A DNA stretch of 7,670 nucleotides, taken from Atopobiaceae bacterium (lineage in GTDB: Bacteria; Actinomycetota; Coriobacteriia; Coriobacteriales; Atopobiaceae). The position numbers were made by a program, and so were the translations under genes. This document shows, one piece after another, positions 1 to 5,877 of the stretch. The stretch spans positions 1 through 7,670 of the forward strand of contig JAFWLX010000253.1 in NCBI GenBank assembly GCA_017510875.1, written 5' to 3'. The notes under the pieces are model-generated. The model was not told the origin of the DNA and ran no database searches. It saw only the letters and a list, made by a program, of their open reading frames with translations. Numbering within the stretch: position 1 is the first letter of the stretch; every line of letters starts with the position of its first letter.

Positions 1-932
1 ATCCTCAGGCGTATTGGTATGCGCTTGAGGCGCTGGGTACTCCGCAAGTGTCCACCTGGGTCTTTGAGGACGCACCCTTTGCGGTGAAGACCGCCCATGA
101 CGTTGGGTTTAAGACCGTGTGCCTCTTCAATGACCATGACGGACGCGACTTTGAGTTTTGCAAGCGCAACTGCGACATATTGGCTCATGGATATCGCGAG
201 CTGTCGCTTGCCCTGCTCACAGACTATGCGGTGCAGGTGGCAGAACCGCAGGGCACGCTACGGGCTCTGGTGGTGGATGGGTCCCCTCAGCCAAGCACAT
301 CGGCGTTGGTGGCGCGTATGGCAGCGCAGAGCGACTATGTGATTGCGGCAGATAGGGGGGCGCAGGCGTGTCGCGAGGCGGGCGTGGTTCCTCACATGTT
401 CTGTGGTGATGCCGACTCCCTTGATGAGGACACCCTAAAGTGGGTGCAGGCCAGCCCATCGGCTGAGATACGCTATCCAGAAGAGAAGTACGCCACTGAT
501 CTGGCCTTGGCCGTAGCGTGTGCCCGTCATGAGGCGGCTAGGAAGAGTGCAGGACTGAGGCTGTACGTGACGTGTGCCTCGGGTGGACGGCCCGACCATG
601 CACTTGCGGTGCTGGGATGTCTGCTAGAGGCGCGCGACGCCGGCCCTTGCGTTGTGGAAGACGAGTTTGAGTGCCGCATCCTGTCACCAGAGGGCCAGGC
701 CTGCTGGCGGGTGGGCGAGCGGGATGGTGCGACGGGTGCCACTCTATCGGCAATTCCGCTGACAACAAAGACTGTGTTCAGTGAGCAGGGAATGCGCTGG
801 AACCTAGACCACCGCGAGCTGCCCCCGCTAGCTGACGAGGGAATCTCAAACATCGTAATGAGAAGCGACGCATGCGTGACCTGCCACAAAGGAGCGTTGG
901 CGGTGTACCTGTTGCTGCCCGCGAAGAAGTAG
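1..932 (+). CDS. HAD-family phosphatase (C-terminal part) fused to thiamine pyrophosphokinase; 5' partial
   Basis: The frame is open from base 3 with no stop, so the gene enters from the left; 309 residues are visible. A GTG at 48 is not a credible start because it lies inside the HAD fold. The first ~60 residues resemble the end of a beta-phosphoglucomutase-like HAD hydrolase: FEDAP at 63-77 is the acidic metal-binding motif IV, followed by an A-H-D-V-G-F stretch typical of the next helix and strand. From about 255 the protein matches thiamine pyrophosphokinase (thiamine + ATP to thiamine diphosphate + AMP): GDADSL at 405-422, KYATD at 486-500 and GGRPDH at 582-599 form the catalytic domain. 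A C-terminal beta domain contains SEQGMRWNL and the G-x-SN signature near 840. The TPK part is complete and ends in TAG. No stop and no ribosome site separates the domains, so I read a true fusion. The phosphatase substrate is unknown. The gene converges on rpmB. Confidence 0.85.
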   Translation, partial: PQAYWYALEALGTPQVSTWVFEDAPFAVKTAHDVGFKTVCLFNDHDGRDFEFCKRNCDILAHGYRELSLALLTDYAVQVAEPQGTLRALVVDGSPQPSTSALVARMAAQSDYVIAADRGAQACREAGVVPHMFCGDADSLDEDTLKWVQASPSAEIRYPEEKYATDLALAVACARHEAARKSAGLRLYVTCASGGRPDHALAVLGCLLEARDAGPCVVEDEFECRILSPEGQACWRVGERDGATGATLSAIPLTTKTVFSEQGMRWNLDHRELPPLADEGISNIVMRSDACVTCHKGALAVYLLLPAKK

Positions 933-991
933 TTTGGCTGTCGCGTGGGTTACGGGACGGTTCCGGTCCACGCGTGAGCAGCCCTCCATGC

Positions 992-1023
992 AAAAAGAGG
1001 GACCTCCCGAAGGAGGTCCCTCT
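992..1023 (-). terminator. Intrinsic terminator of rpmB with UUCG tetraloop
   Basis: Bases 996-1007 pair perfectly with 1012-1023 (12 bp, GC-rich). Read on the minus strand, the four-base loop is TTCG closed by C-G, the extra-stable UUCG tetraloop. The stem is followed by a run of five T (complement of 992-996, the first being paired). It lies 23 bases beyond the rpmB stop. On the plus strand the stem is followed by TCACTC rather than a T-run, so termination of the converging thiamine pyrophosphokinase transcript would be weaker. Confidence 0.9.
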
Positions 1024-1045
1024 CTCACTCGTGCTGTGCGATGCG

Positions 1046-1246
1046 CTATGCCTGCTGTGCAGTGCGGGCAACATTGCCCTTCTTCAGGCAGCGCGTGCAG
1101 ACGTTCATCTTCTGGGCACGGCCATCCTTGAACACGGTGACGCGCTGAATGTTTGGCTTGAACTTGCGGTTCACAGTGCGGTGGGAGTGGCTGATTGAAC
1201 GACCAGCAACGGTGTGCTTGCCGCAGATATCGCATACCTTAGACAT
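1046..1246 (-). CDS. rpmB: 50S ribosomal protein L28
   Basis: This 66-residue protein begins MSKVCDICGK, the classic L28 start, and has a basic body (SHSHRTVNRKFKPN). L28 is a small protein of the large ribosomal subunit. Two CxxC pairs, Cys5/Cys8 and Cys50/Cys53, are both intact, so this is the zinc-ribbon (C+) version rather than the cysteine-free paralogue some actinobacteria use when zinc is scarce. Length is normal for the short form. The ATG (1246-1244) is preceded by a strong GGAGGT site (complement of 1254-1259) with 7 bases between. It is transcribed alone, divergent from the Asp23-fakA-recG operon and convergent with the thiamine pyrophosphokinase gene, and is closed by its own terminator. 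rpmB divergent from the Asp23-fakA pair is conserved in many Gram-positive bacteria. Confidence 0.97.
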   Translation of the reverse strand: MSKVCDICGKHTVAGRSISHSHRTVNRKFKPNIQRVTVFKDGRAQKMNVCTRCLKKGNVARTAQQA

Positions 1247-1265
1247 GACTCAGACCTCCATAGGG

Positions 1266-1289
1266 CGGCGCCGGTCGCGCTGGGCGCCG
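1266..1289 (-). promoter_or_regulatory. GC-rich hairpin in the rpmB mRNA leader
   Basis: CGGCGCC (1266-1272) pairs with GGCGCCG (1283-1289), leaving a 10-base loop. The stem begins 6 bases upstream of the GGAGGT ribosome site of rpmB and lies within the predicted leader. Ribosomal protein genes are often controlled through leader structures, but no motif here is recognisably an L28 target, so a regulatory role is only a possibility. Confidence 0.3.
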
Positions 1290-1310
1290 ACAATTTCCAA
1301 AAGCCCAATT

Positions 1311-1338
1311 ACTTTAGCATACACAGCCGAGCTTGCAA
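1311..1338 (-). promoter_or_regulatory. Candidate promoter of rpmB
   Basis: On the minus strand TTGCAA (1338-1333) is separated by 16 bases from TAAAGT (1316-1311). The -10 is preceded by TGC, giving an extended -10 of form TGN-TAAAGT. Transcription would start near 1304, giving a leader of about 58 bases. Each hexamer matches the consensus at 4 of 6 positions. The same TGN-TAAAGT string precedes the phosphofructokinase gene at 7085-7093. The -35 sits inside the perfect palindrome GCTTGCAAGC (1331-1340). Confidence 0.4.
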
Positions 1339-1367
1339 GCCTCTATCACGCTATCTTGTGGCGGTTT

Positions 1368-1385
1368 TGTAGCCAAATAGCTACA
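1368..1385. repeat. Inverted repeat TGTAGC-N6-GCTACA
   Basis: TGTAGC (1368-1373) and GCTACA (1380-1385) are perfect complements around CAAATA, flanked by T-runs on both sides. It lies roughly midway between the two divergent genes. The 18-base dyad has the size and symmetry of an operator for a dimeric regulator. It could also be a weak hairpin followed by TTTT (1386-1389), but no transcript is expected to end here. The regulator is not known. Confidence 0.4.
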
Positions 1386-1465
1386 TTTTGCGTTATGGTC
1401 CCACTGTTGCGGCCTCATGACGCTGTCGTGAAGTACGAGTGTGACAACTCAGCGCACGCGAAAAG

Positions 1466-1478
1466 CTGTGCGCCACAG
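1466..1478. promoter_or_regulatory. Short inverted repeat CTGTG-CGC-CACAG over the -35 region
   Basis: CTGTG (1466-1470) and CACAG (1474-1478) are perfect complements with a 3-base spacer. It covers the place where the -35 of the TATACT promoter candidate should be. A repressor or activator site is possible; a 5-bp dyad may also arise by chance. Confidence 0.25.
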
Positions 1479-1500
1479 ATTCTGCTCCCTGCGATATACT
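1472..1500 (+). promoter_or_regulatory. Candidate promoter of the Asp23-fakA-recG-rsmD-coaD operon
   Basis: TATACT (1495-1500) is a good -10 hexamer (5 of 6). At 17-base spacing the -35 would be GCCACA (1472-1477), which matches only in its last three bases, so the promoter may be weak or activator-dependent. A start near 1507 gives a leader of about 88 bases. No better candidate is visible between rpmB and the operon. Confidence 0.4.
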
Positions 1501-1522
1501 TACGTGGATTGTGCGTTGGCAA

Positions 1523-1570
1523 GGACATGTCCCATGCGGATGTGTCTGCGCTGGCAGGGTCCCATGGACC
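1523..1570 (+). promoter_or_regulatory. Palindromic elements in the operon leader
   Basis: GGACATGTCC (1523-1532) is a perfect 10-base palindrome and GGTCC-CAT-GGACC (1558-1570) is a perfect 5-bp dyad with a 3-base loop. The octamer GTCCCATG occurs in both, at 1529-1536 and 1559-1566, exactly 30 bases apart. The elements lie between the predicted transcription start and the ribosome site at 1582. They could be small RNA hairpins or DNA binding sites; no riboswitch family is recognisable. Confidence 0.25.
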
Positions 1571-1581
1571 ACAAAAGGCGG

Positions 1582-1586
1582 AAGGA
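1582..1586 (+). promoter_or_regulatory. Ribosome binding site choosing the Asp23-family start
   Basis: AAGGA at 1582-1586 lies 8 bases before the ATG at 1595. A second in-frame ATG at 1586 overlaps this site and has only AAAGG further upstream. The spacing favours 1595, which also gives an N-terminus typical of the family. Confidence 0.6.
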
Positions 1587-1594
1587 TGATACTT

Positions 1595-1942
1595 ATGGCC
1601 AAGGTCATACCGGGTAACCTCAAGGTTTCCAACGACTGCATAGCCGACCTCGCCGGCTACGCCGCCCTAGAGTGCTACGGCGTGGTGGGCATGGCCGTCA
1701 CCGACGAGGAACAGGGCGTTACGCGCCTGCTTCCTACCCAGCGCCTAAGGCGTGGCGTTGACGTCTCTGCCGAGGACGGCCACCTCGTTGTTGACCTACA
1801 TGTGGTTGTGGAGCAAGGCGTCAACATGTCTGCCATCTGCTCGAACCTGGTGAGTTCCGTCAAGTTCCTGCTTGGCCGCATTGCCGAGCTTGACAATGTC
1901 GATGTGCGCGTGCATATCGAGGGCATGCGTACCAGCCGCTAG
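1595..1942 (+). CDS. Asp23/Gls24 family (DUF322, YloU-like) protein
   Basis: The 115-residue product begins MAKVIPGNLKVSNDCIADLA and continues with GYAALECYGVVGMA, the family pattern of a helix followed by E-x-x-GV-x-x-M. The C-terminal half has beta strands (GHLVVDLHVVVEQGVN) and a closing V-R-V-H-I-E-G strand, all typical of the small soluble Asp23/YloU fold. Length is normal. The family's biochemical role is unsettled: staphylococcal Asp23 is membrane-associated and linked to cell envelope stress, and YloU-type members sit beside fakA in many Gram-positive bacteria. No signal peptide or membrane segment is visible. The stop is 45 bases before fakA, which has its own GAGGA site, so the two are probably cotranscribed. 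An alternative start at 1586 would add three residues. Confidence 0.88.
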   Translation: MAKVIPGNLKVSNDCIADLAGYAALECYGVVGMAVTDEEQGVTRLLPTQRLRRGVDVSAEDGHLVVDLHVVVEQGVNMSAICSNLVSSVKFLLGRIAELDNVDVRVHIEGMRTSR

Positions 1943-1987
1943 GAACGACCGGAGACATCTGGTACCGAGAACTGAGGACACCACAAG

Positions 1988-3658
1988 ATGATTACCAATG
2001 TGATTCGAACCTGCTTTCCTGCAGCGGCCAAGGTCGTAGCCGACAAGGCCGATGAGATCAACAAGCTCAACGTGTTTCCCGTACCCGACGGTGACACCGG
2101 CACTAACATGTCGCTCACGCTTGGCACGGTTGTTGCCGAGGTTGAGGCCCTGCCCAAGGACGCCTCGATGGCCGACATTGCCGCCGCCATCACGCATGGC
2201 TCGCTTATGGGCGCGCGCGGCAACTCGGGCGTCATTACAAGCCAGATTCTGCGTGGCATAGCTGAGGGCCTTGTTGACGCCCATCCCGAGGGCGCAACCC
2301 CCGGCGACATTGCGCATGCCCTGCGTAATGGCGTGAAGGTGGCCTTCAAGGCTGTGCGCAAGCCGGTTGAAGGCACCATCCTCACCGTGCTGCGCGACAT
2401 CTCAAACCGTGCCGACCAGCTTGAGAAGAGCAAGATCACCACGCCCGAGATGCTCGATGCCATTGTGGTCGAGGCCTACGAGTCGGTGGCTCGCACGCCT
2501 GACCTGCTGCCGGTTCTCAAGGAGAACGGCGTAGTAGACTCGGGTGCCTTTGGCTTGGCTACGCTTATCGAGGCCTTTGTCAACGCGTATCAGGGCAAGG
2601 CTGGCGAGATCTCTGATTTCAAGACCACCGTGGATGCCGGCGGCGCCAAGGCGCAGGTTGCCAATGTGGTTGATATCGAGATTAACGACGACTGGACGGG
2701 CTCGGAGTTCCGCTACTGCACCGAGTTCCTCTTCCATGCCGATTCCCCGCACTTTGACGAGGAGGCCAACCTCCGCTACCTGGCAAGCATGGGTGACTGT
2801 GAGCTTCTGGTTGGTGCAAATCCCGATTACAAGATTCACGTGCACACCAACCGTCCCGATCGCGTGCTGCGTCACATGCTTCACCGGGGCCAGATCTTCA
2901 ACGTGTTCGTGCACAACATGGACCTTGAGGCGCAAGAGCGCACCGAGGGCATCCGTGCCGACAAAGAGTCGGCCGCACCGGCAGGCCCGCGCAAGGCGCT
3001 AGGGTTTGTGGCTGTAGCCGCAGGCTCAGGACAGGCCGAGATTCTGCGCTCACTTGGCGTAGACGTGGTTGTTGAGGGCGGCCAGACCATGAACCCCTCC
3101 ACAGCCGACATACTTCAGGCTATAGAGGCCGCCAATGCCGATGCCGTCATCGTGCTTCCTGACAATGGCAACATCCGTATGGCGGCAGAGGCTGCTGCCG
3201 AGGCTTGCGATTCCTGCAAGGCGGCAGTGGTGCCCACCAAGTCTGTGCTTCAGGCCTTCTCGGCCATGTTTGTGGTAGATAGCGAGGGCTCGCTCGAGGA
3301 CAACGTGGCAGAGATGAACGATGCCATAGAAGGCGTCCGTGACGGCGAGGTCACCACTGCGGTGCGCGATTCACAGGCTGCCGACGGTTCGCCCATTCAT
3401 GCAGGTGATGTCATGGGCATCGAGGGCGGTGCCATCACGGTGGTTGGCTCTGACGTCGAGGATGTTACCGTGCGCGTGATAGAGCGCATGCAAGAGGAGG
3501 AAGAGGGCGATACGCTCACCATCCTTGCGGGCTCCGACATGTCTGACGAAGCCTTTGAACACCTGCTAGAGGTAATTGCCCTCATGCAGCCCGACCTTGA
3601 GATTGACCCGCATCGCGGAGAGCAGCCCCTGTATCCCATCGTGTTCTCTATCGAGTAG
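1988..3658 (+). CDS. fakA: Fatty acid kinase catalytic subunit FakA (DAK2 domain protein, YloV-like)
   Basis: The 556-residue length is normal for FakA, which phosphorylates fatty acids presented by a FakB carrier and so feeds exogenous fatty acids into phospholipid synthesis. The N-terminal DhaL/DAK2 kinase domain (about 1-200) has NVFPVPDGDTGTNM at 28-41, with Asp34 and Asp36 for Mg-ATP, GSLMGARGNSG at 71-81, and GVVDSGAFG at 181-189. The middle domain has YCTEF (Cys244) and KIHVHTN (His284, His286), a Cys plus two His that fit the zinc site I recall for staphylococcal FakA. The C-terminal domain (about 335-556) has GGQTMNPST at 364-372 and ends in QPLYPIVFSIE, the usual FakA ending. The ATG follows GAGGA (1974-1978) by 9 bases. 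No fakB lies in this window. Order after Asp23 and before recG matches the Gram-positive arrangement. Confidence 0.95.
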   Translation: MITNVIRTCFPAAAKVVADKADEINKLNVFPVPDGDTGTNMSLTLGTVVAEVEALPKDASMADIAAAITHGSLMGARGNSGVITSQILRGIAEGLVDAHPEGATPGDIAHALRNGVKVAFKAVRKPVEGTILTVLRDISNRADQLEKSKITTPEMLDAIVVEAYESVARTPDLLPVLKENGVVDSGAFGLATLIEAFVNAYQGKAGEISDFKTTVDAGGAKAQVANVVDIEINDDWTGSEFRYCTEFLFHADSPHFDEEANLRYLASMGDCELLVGANPDYKIHVHTNRPDRVLRHMLHRGQIFNVFVHNMDLEAQERTEGIRADKESAAPAGPRKALGFVAVAAGSGQAEILRSLGVDVVVEGGQTMNPSTADILQAIEAANADAVIVLPDNGNIRMAAEAAAEACDSCKAAVVPTKSVLQAFSAMFVVDSEGSLEDNVAEMNDAIEGVRDGEVTTAVRDSQAADGSPIHAGDVMGIEGGAITVVGSDVEDVTVRVIERMQEEEEGDTLTILAGSDMSDEAFEHLLEVIALMQPDLEIDPHRGEQPLYPIVFSIE

Positions 3659-3675
3659 CAACGGGTCTGATTGTC

Positions 3676-5838
3676 ATGGGAGGCGTCCCCAGCATCGGCG
3701 AGGCAGCCGAGCGCCTAGTGCGTACCTGCTCACTTGCCGATGATGTAGGACGCCTTCGTTATGTCTCGGGCGGCCGTGCCAAGGCGCTTGACAGATTGGG
3801 CATCAAGCAGGTACGTGACCTTCTGCTGCATGTGCCTCATCGATACCTCGACTTTACGCACACGGTAAAGATTGCCCGTGCCGACGTGGGCCAAGAGGTA
3901 ACCGTGGTGGGCACGGTTGACAAGATAACGCTCAAAAAACCTCGGCCGCGCATGCAGATAGTAGAGATGTATGTGCTTGACGATACCGGTGTCATACAAG
4001 CTTCCTTCTTTCGCCAACCGTGGTTGATGGACCAGGTACATGTGGGTGACACTATAGCCCTCTCGGGAAAGGTGACCTTTGCTTACGGGTTCAAACAGAT
4101 GAAGGCGCCTTTTCACGAGCTGCTTTCGTCTTCGGACGCCACCGGATCGTATGCGCGCGTGCTTCCCGTGCATCCGGTGGGCGAGGGGATAACCGCTTCG
4201 TGGATGCGTCGCATTGTGGCGGCGGCACTTGCCGATGTGGGTGACATCAGTGACTTCTTGCCCGCGCGCCTGGTGGCACGCCGCCATCTTGAAACCCTTG
4301 CGCGTGCCCTGCGGCAGGTTCATTTTCCCTGCGGCATGCCTGCCAAGGAGCCTGCACGGCGCAGACTTGCCTATGACGAGCTGCTCTGCCTGCAGCTTGC
4401 CCTGCTCACACGCCAGCGTCTCTCGCTTGCGGGCGTGAGTCCTACCGCGCATGTGACAGACGGTGTTCGCATGCAGGCGTTACTTGCGGCGCTACCGTTT
4501 TCCCTTACCAAGGAGCAGCGCCAGGCTGCCGATGAGATACTTGCCGACATGTCCGAGCCGCAGGTTATGAATCGCCTGCTTTTGGGCGATGTGGGCACAG
4601 GAAAGACGGCGGTGGTAGCCGTTGCCCTGGCGGCGGTTGCCGACACGGGCACACAGGCGGCAGTCATGGCGCCAACATCGGTTTTGGCACGCCAGTATGC
4701 CGAAAAGCTGGGTCCTACCTTGGATGATGCCGGCATTAGCTGGGTCTTGGTTACTGGGTCGACTTCTGCTGACGAGCGTGCGCACGCTAGCGCGGGCATA
4801 GCGTCGGGAGAGATCTGCGTGACCTTTGGCACAACCGCCCTTCTCTCAGATGACATAGCGTTTGCCCATCTCTCACTGGTGGTGGTAGACGAGCAACATC
4901 GCTTTGGAGTTGACCAGAGGGCGGCTCTCAGGCGCAAGGGTGCCGGCGCAGACTTGCTCACCATGACGGCAACGCCCATCCCGCGCACATTGGCGCTCTC
5001 GGTGTACGGTGATGTCTCTTGCTCGCGCATTGCGCATCGTCCTGTGCCTGGCGCAGGCATACAGACGCATGCGCTTGCCCCAGAGAATCTGGACGTGGCA
5101 TGGACCGCAATACGCGAGGCGGTGGATGCGGGGCATCAGGCGTATGTGGTATGCCCGCTTGTGGATGACAGCGATGACGGGTCGGATCTTGACGATGTTC
5201 CTGAAAGTGCGCGCTCTGGTACGGCGCAGCTTCACTCGGCCGTGCGCATCTACGCGCAACTAGCCGAGCGCACCTACCCCGATCTTGAGGTAGGCCTGCT
5301 CCACGGCAGGCAGTCTGCTCTGGAAAAAGACGACATTATGGCCCGTTTTCGCGCGGGCGACACCAAGGTTCTCGTGTCTACAACCGTTATCGAGGTTGGT
5401 GTGGATGTACCTAACGCCACCGTTATGCTCGTGCTTGATGCCGATCGTTTTGGACTGGCAACCCTTCATCAGCTACGGGGTCGTGTGGGCAGAGGCAGCA
5501 CGCCAGGAACGGTTTATCTATCCTGTGCGGCCAAGCGAAGCACCCCCGCGCGCACAAGACTCGACGCGCTCGAGGCAACCTCAGATGGCTTTGAGCTGGC
5601 CGAGCTTGACCTGAGGCTCCGCCACGAAGGAGAGGTGCTGGGGTACCGCCAGCATGGGGGCGTGAGCCTGAAAGTCGTAGACCTTGCGTGCGACCTTGAC
5701 CTTGTGGAGGCGGCCCACGAAGATGCGCGCGAGCTGGCACGCGAGGATCCAACGCTGCAAAGCCCCAGTAATCGGGCGCTGGCATTAGAGGTCACCGATC
5801 GTTTTGGTGCGTATTTCGTAGAGGTCGAACGTGCGTAG
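3676..5838 (+). CDS. recG: ATP-dependent DNA helicase RecG
   Basis: RecG is a cytoplasmic superfamily 2 translocase that remodels stalled replication forks and branches Holliday junctions. The 720 residues fit the family. An N-terminal GRAKALDRLGI (33-43) leads to LLLHVPHRYLDF; an OB-fold wedge domain lies at about 70-146. Helicase motifs: Walker A GDVGTGKT (304-311), APTSVLARQY (332-341), DEQHRFG (405-411), TATPIPRTLAL (431-441), FRAGDTKVLVSTTVIEVGVD (558-577) and LHQLRGRVGRG (597-607). The TRG-like tail reads DLRLRHEGEVLGYRQHG (645-661). Several motif positions differ from the usual RecG residues (see findings), but all catalytic residues are present. An acidic stretch, DDSDDGSDLDD, lies at 497-507. 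The start is 17 bases after fakA and has no clear ribosome site; GGGAGG occurs just after the ATG instead. Translational coupling to fakA is likely. A start further in, GTG at 3718, cannot be excluded. Confidence 0.96.
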   Translation: MGGVPSIGEAAERLVRTCSLADDVGRLRYVSGGRAKALDRLGIKQVRDLLLHVPHRYLDFTHTVKIARADVGQEVTVVGTVDKITLKKPRPRMQIVEMYVLDDTGVIQASFFRQPWLMDQVHVGDTIALSGKVTFAYGFKQMKAPFHELLSSSDATGSYARVLPVHPVGEGITASWMRRIVAAALADVGDISDFLPARLVARRHLETLARALRQVHFPCGMPAKEPARRRLAYDELLCLQLALLTRQRLSLAGVSPTAHVTDGVRMQALLAALPFSLTKEQRQAADEILADMSEPQVMNRLLLGDVGTGKTAVVAVALAAVADTGTQAAVMAPTSVLARQYAEKLGPTLDDAGISWVLVTGSTSADERAHASAGIASGEICVTFGTTALLSDDIAFAHLSLVVVDEQHRFGVDQRAALRRKGAGADLLTMTATPIPRTLALSVYGDVSCSRIAHRPVPGAGIQTHALAPENLDVAWTAIREAVDAGHQAYVVCPLVDDSDDGSDLDDVPESARSGTAQLHSAVRIYAQLAERTYPDLEVGLLHGRQSALEKDDIMARFRAGDTKVLVSTTVIEVGVDVPNATVMLVLDADRFGLATLHQLRGRVGRGSTPGTVYLSCAAKRSTPARTRLDALEATSDGFELAELDLRLRHEGEVLGYRQHGGVSLKVVDLACDLDLVEAAHEDARELAREDPTLQSPSNRALALEVTDRFGAYFVEVERA

Positions 5839-5877
5839 AGACGTGCAAGGCACCCTGCGCCGAGAGGAGACGGTTGC

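Larger units (their letters stand above)
1247..1594. other. Divergent intergenic control region between rpmB and the Asp23 operon
   Basis: These 348 bases carry no convincing gene. They are more AT-rich than their surroundings between about 1290 and 1400. They hold the rpmB ribosome site, leader hairpin and promoter candidate on the minus strand (1254-1338), an isolated inverted repeat (1368-1385), a plus-strand promoter candidate with an overlapping inverted repeat (1466-1500), and a leader with short palindromes before the Asp23-family gene (1523-1570). The stretch 1400-1465 shows nothing I can name. Confidence 0.6.

Noticed and set aside
48..932. Stand-alone 294-residue protein starting at GTG 48
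   Set aside because: The same frame is open back to base 3 and encodes recognisable HAD sequence before the GTG, which has no ribosome site. The gene is truncated by the window edge.
1266..1289. Riboswitch upstream of rpmB
   Set aside because: Only one simple 7-bp hairpin is visible, with no conserved riboswitch core.
1395..1589. Possible small gene of 64 residues upstream of the Asp23-family gene
   Set aside because: It has no ribosome site, no recognisable family, contains the promoter candidate and ends at the Asp23-family start. It is more likely chance open frame in a GC-rich region.
1511..1594. N-terminal extension of the Asp23-family protein by 28 residues
   Set aside because: The extension is unlike the family, overlaps the leader palindromes and would ignore the well-spaced AAGGA site before ATG 1595.
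1534..1617. Leader peptide of 27 codons beginning at ATG 1534
   Set aside because: No ribosome site, no run of regulatory codons, and no attenuator-like terminator follows it.
3730..4452. Minus-strand open frame of 240 residues
   Set aside because: It lies wholly opposite recG, shows no known motifs and reflects the codon bias of a GC-rich gene.
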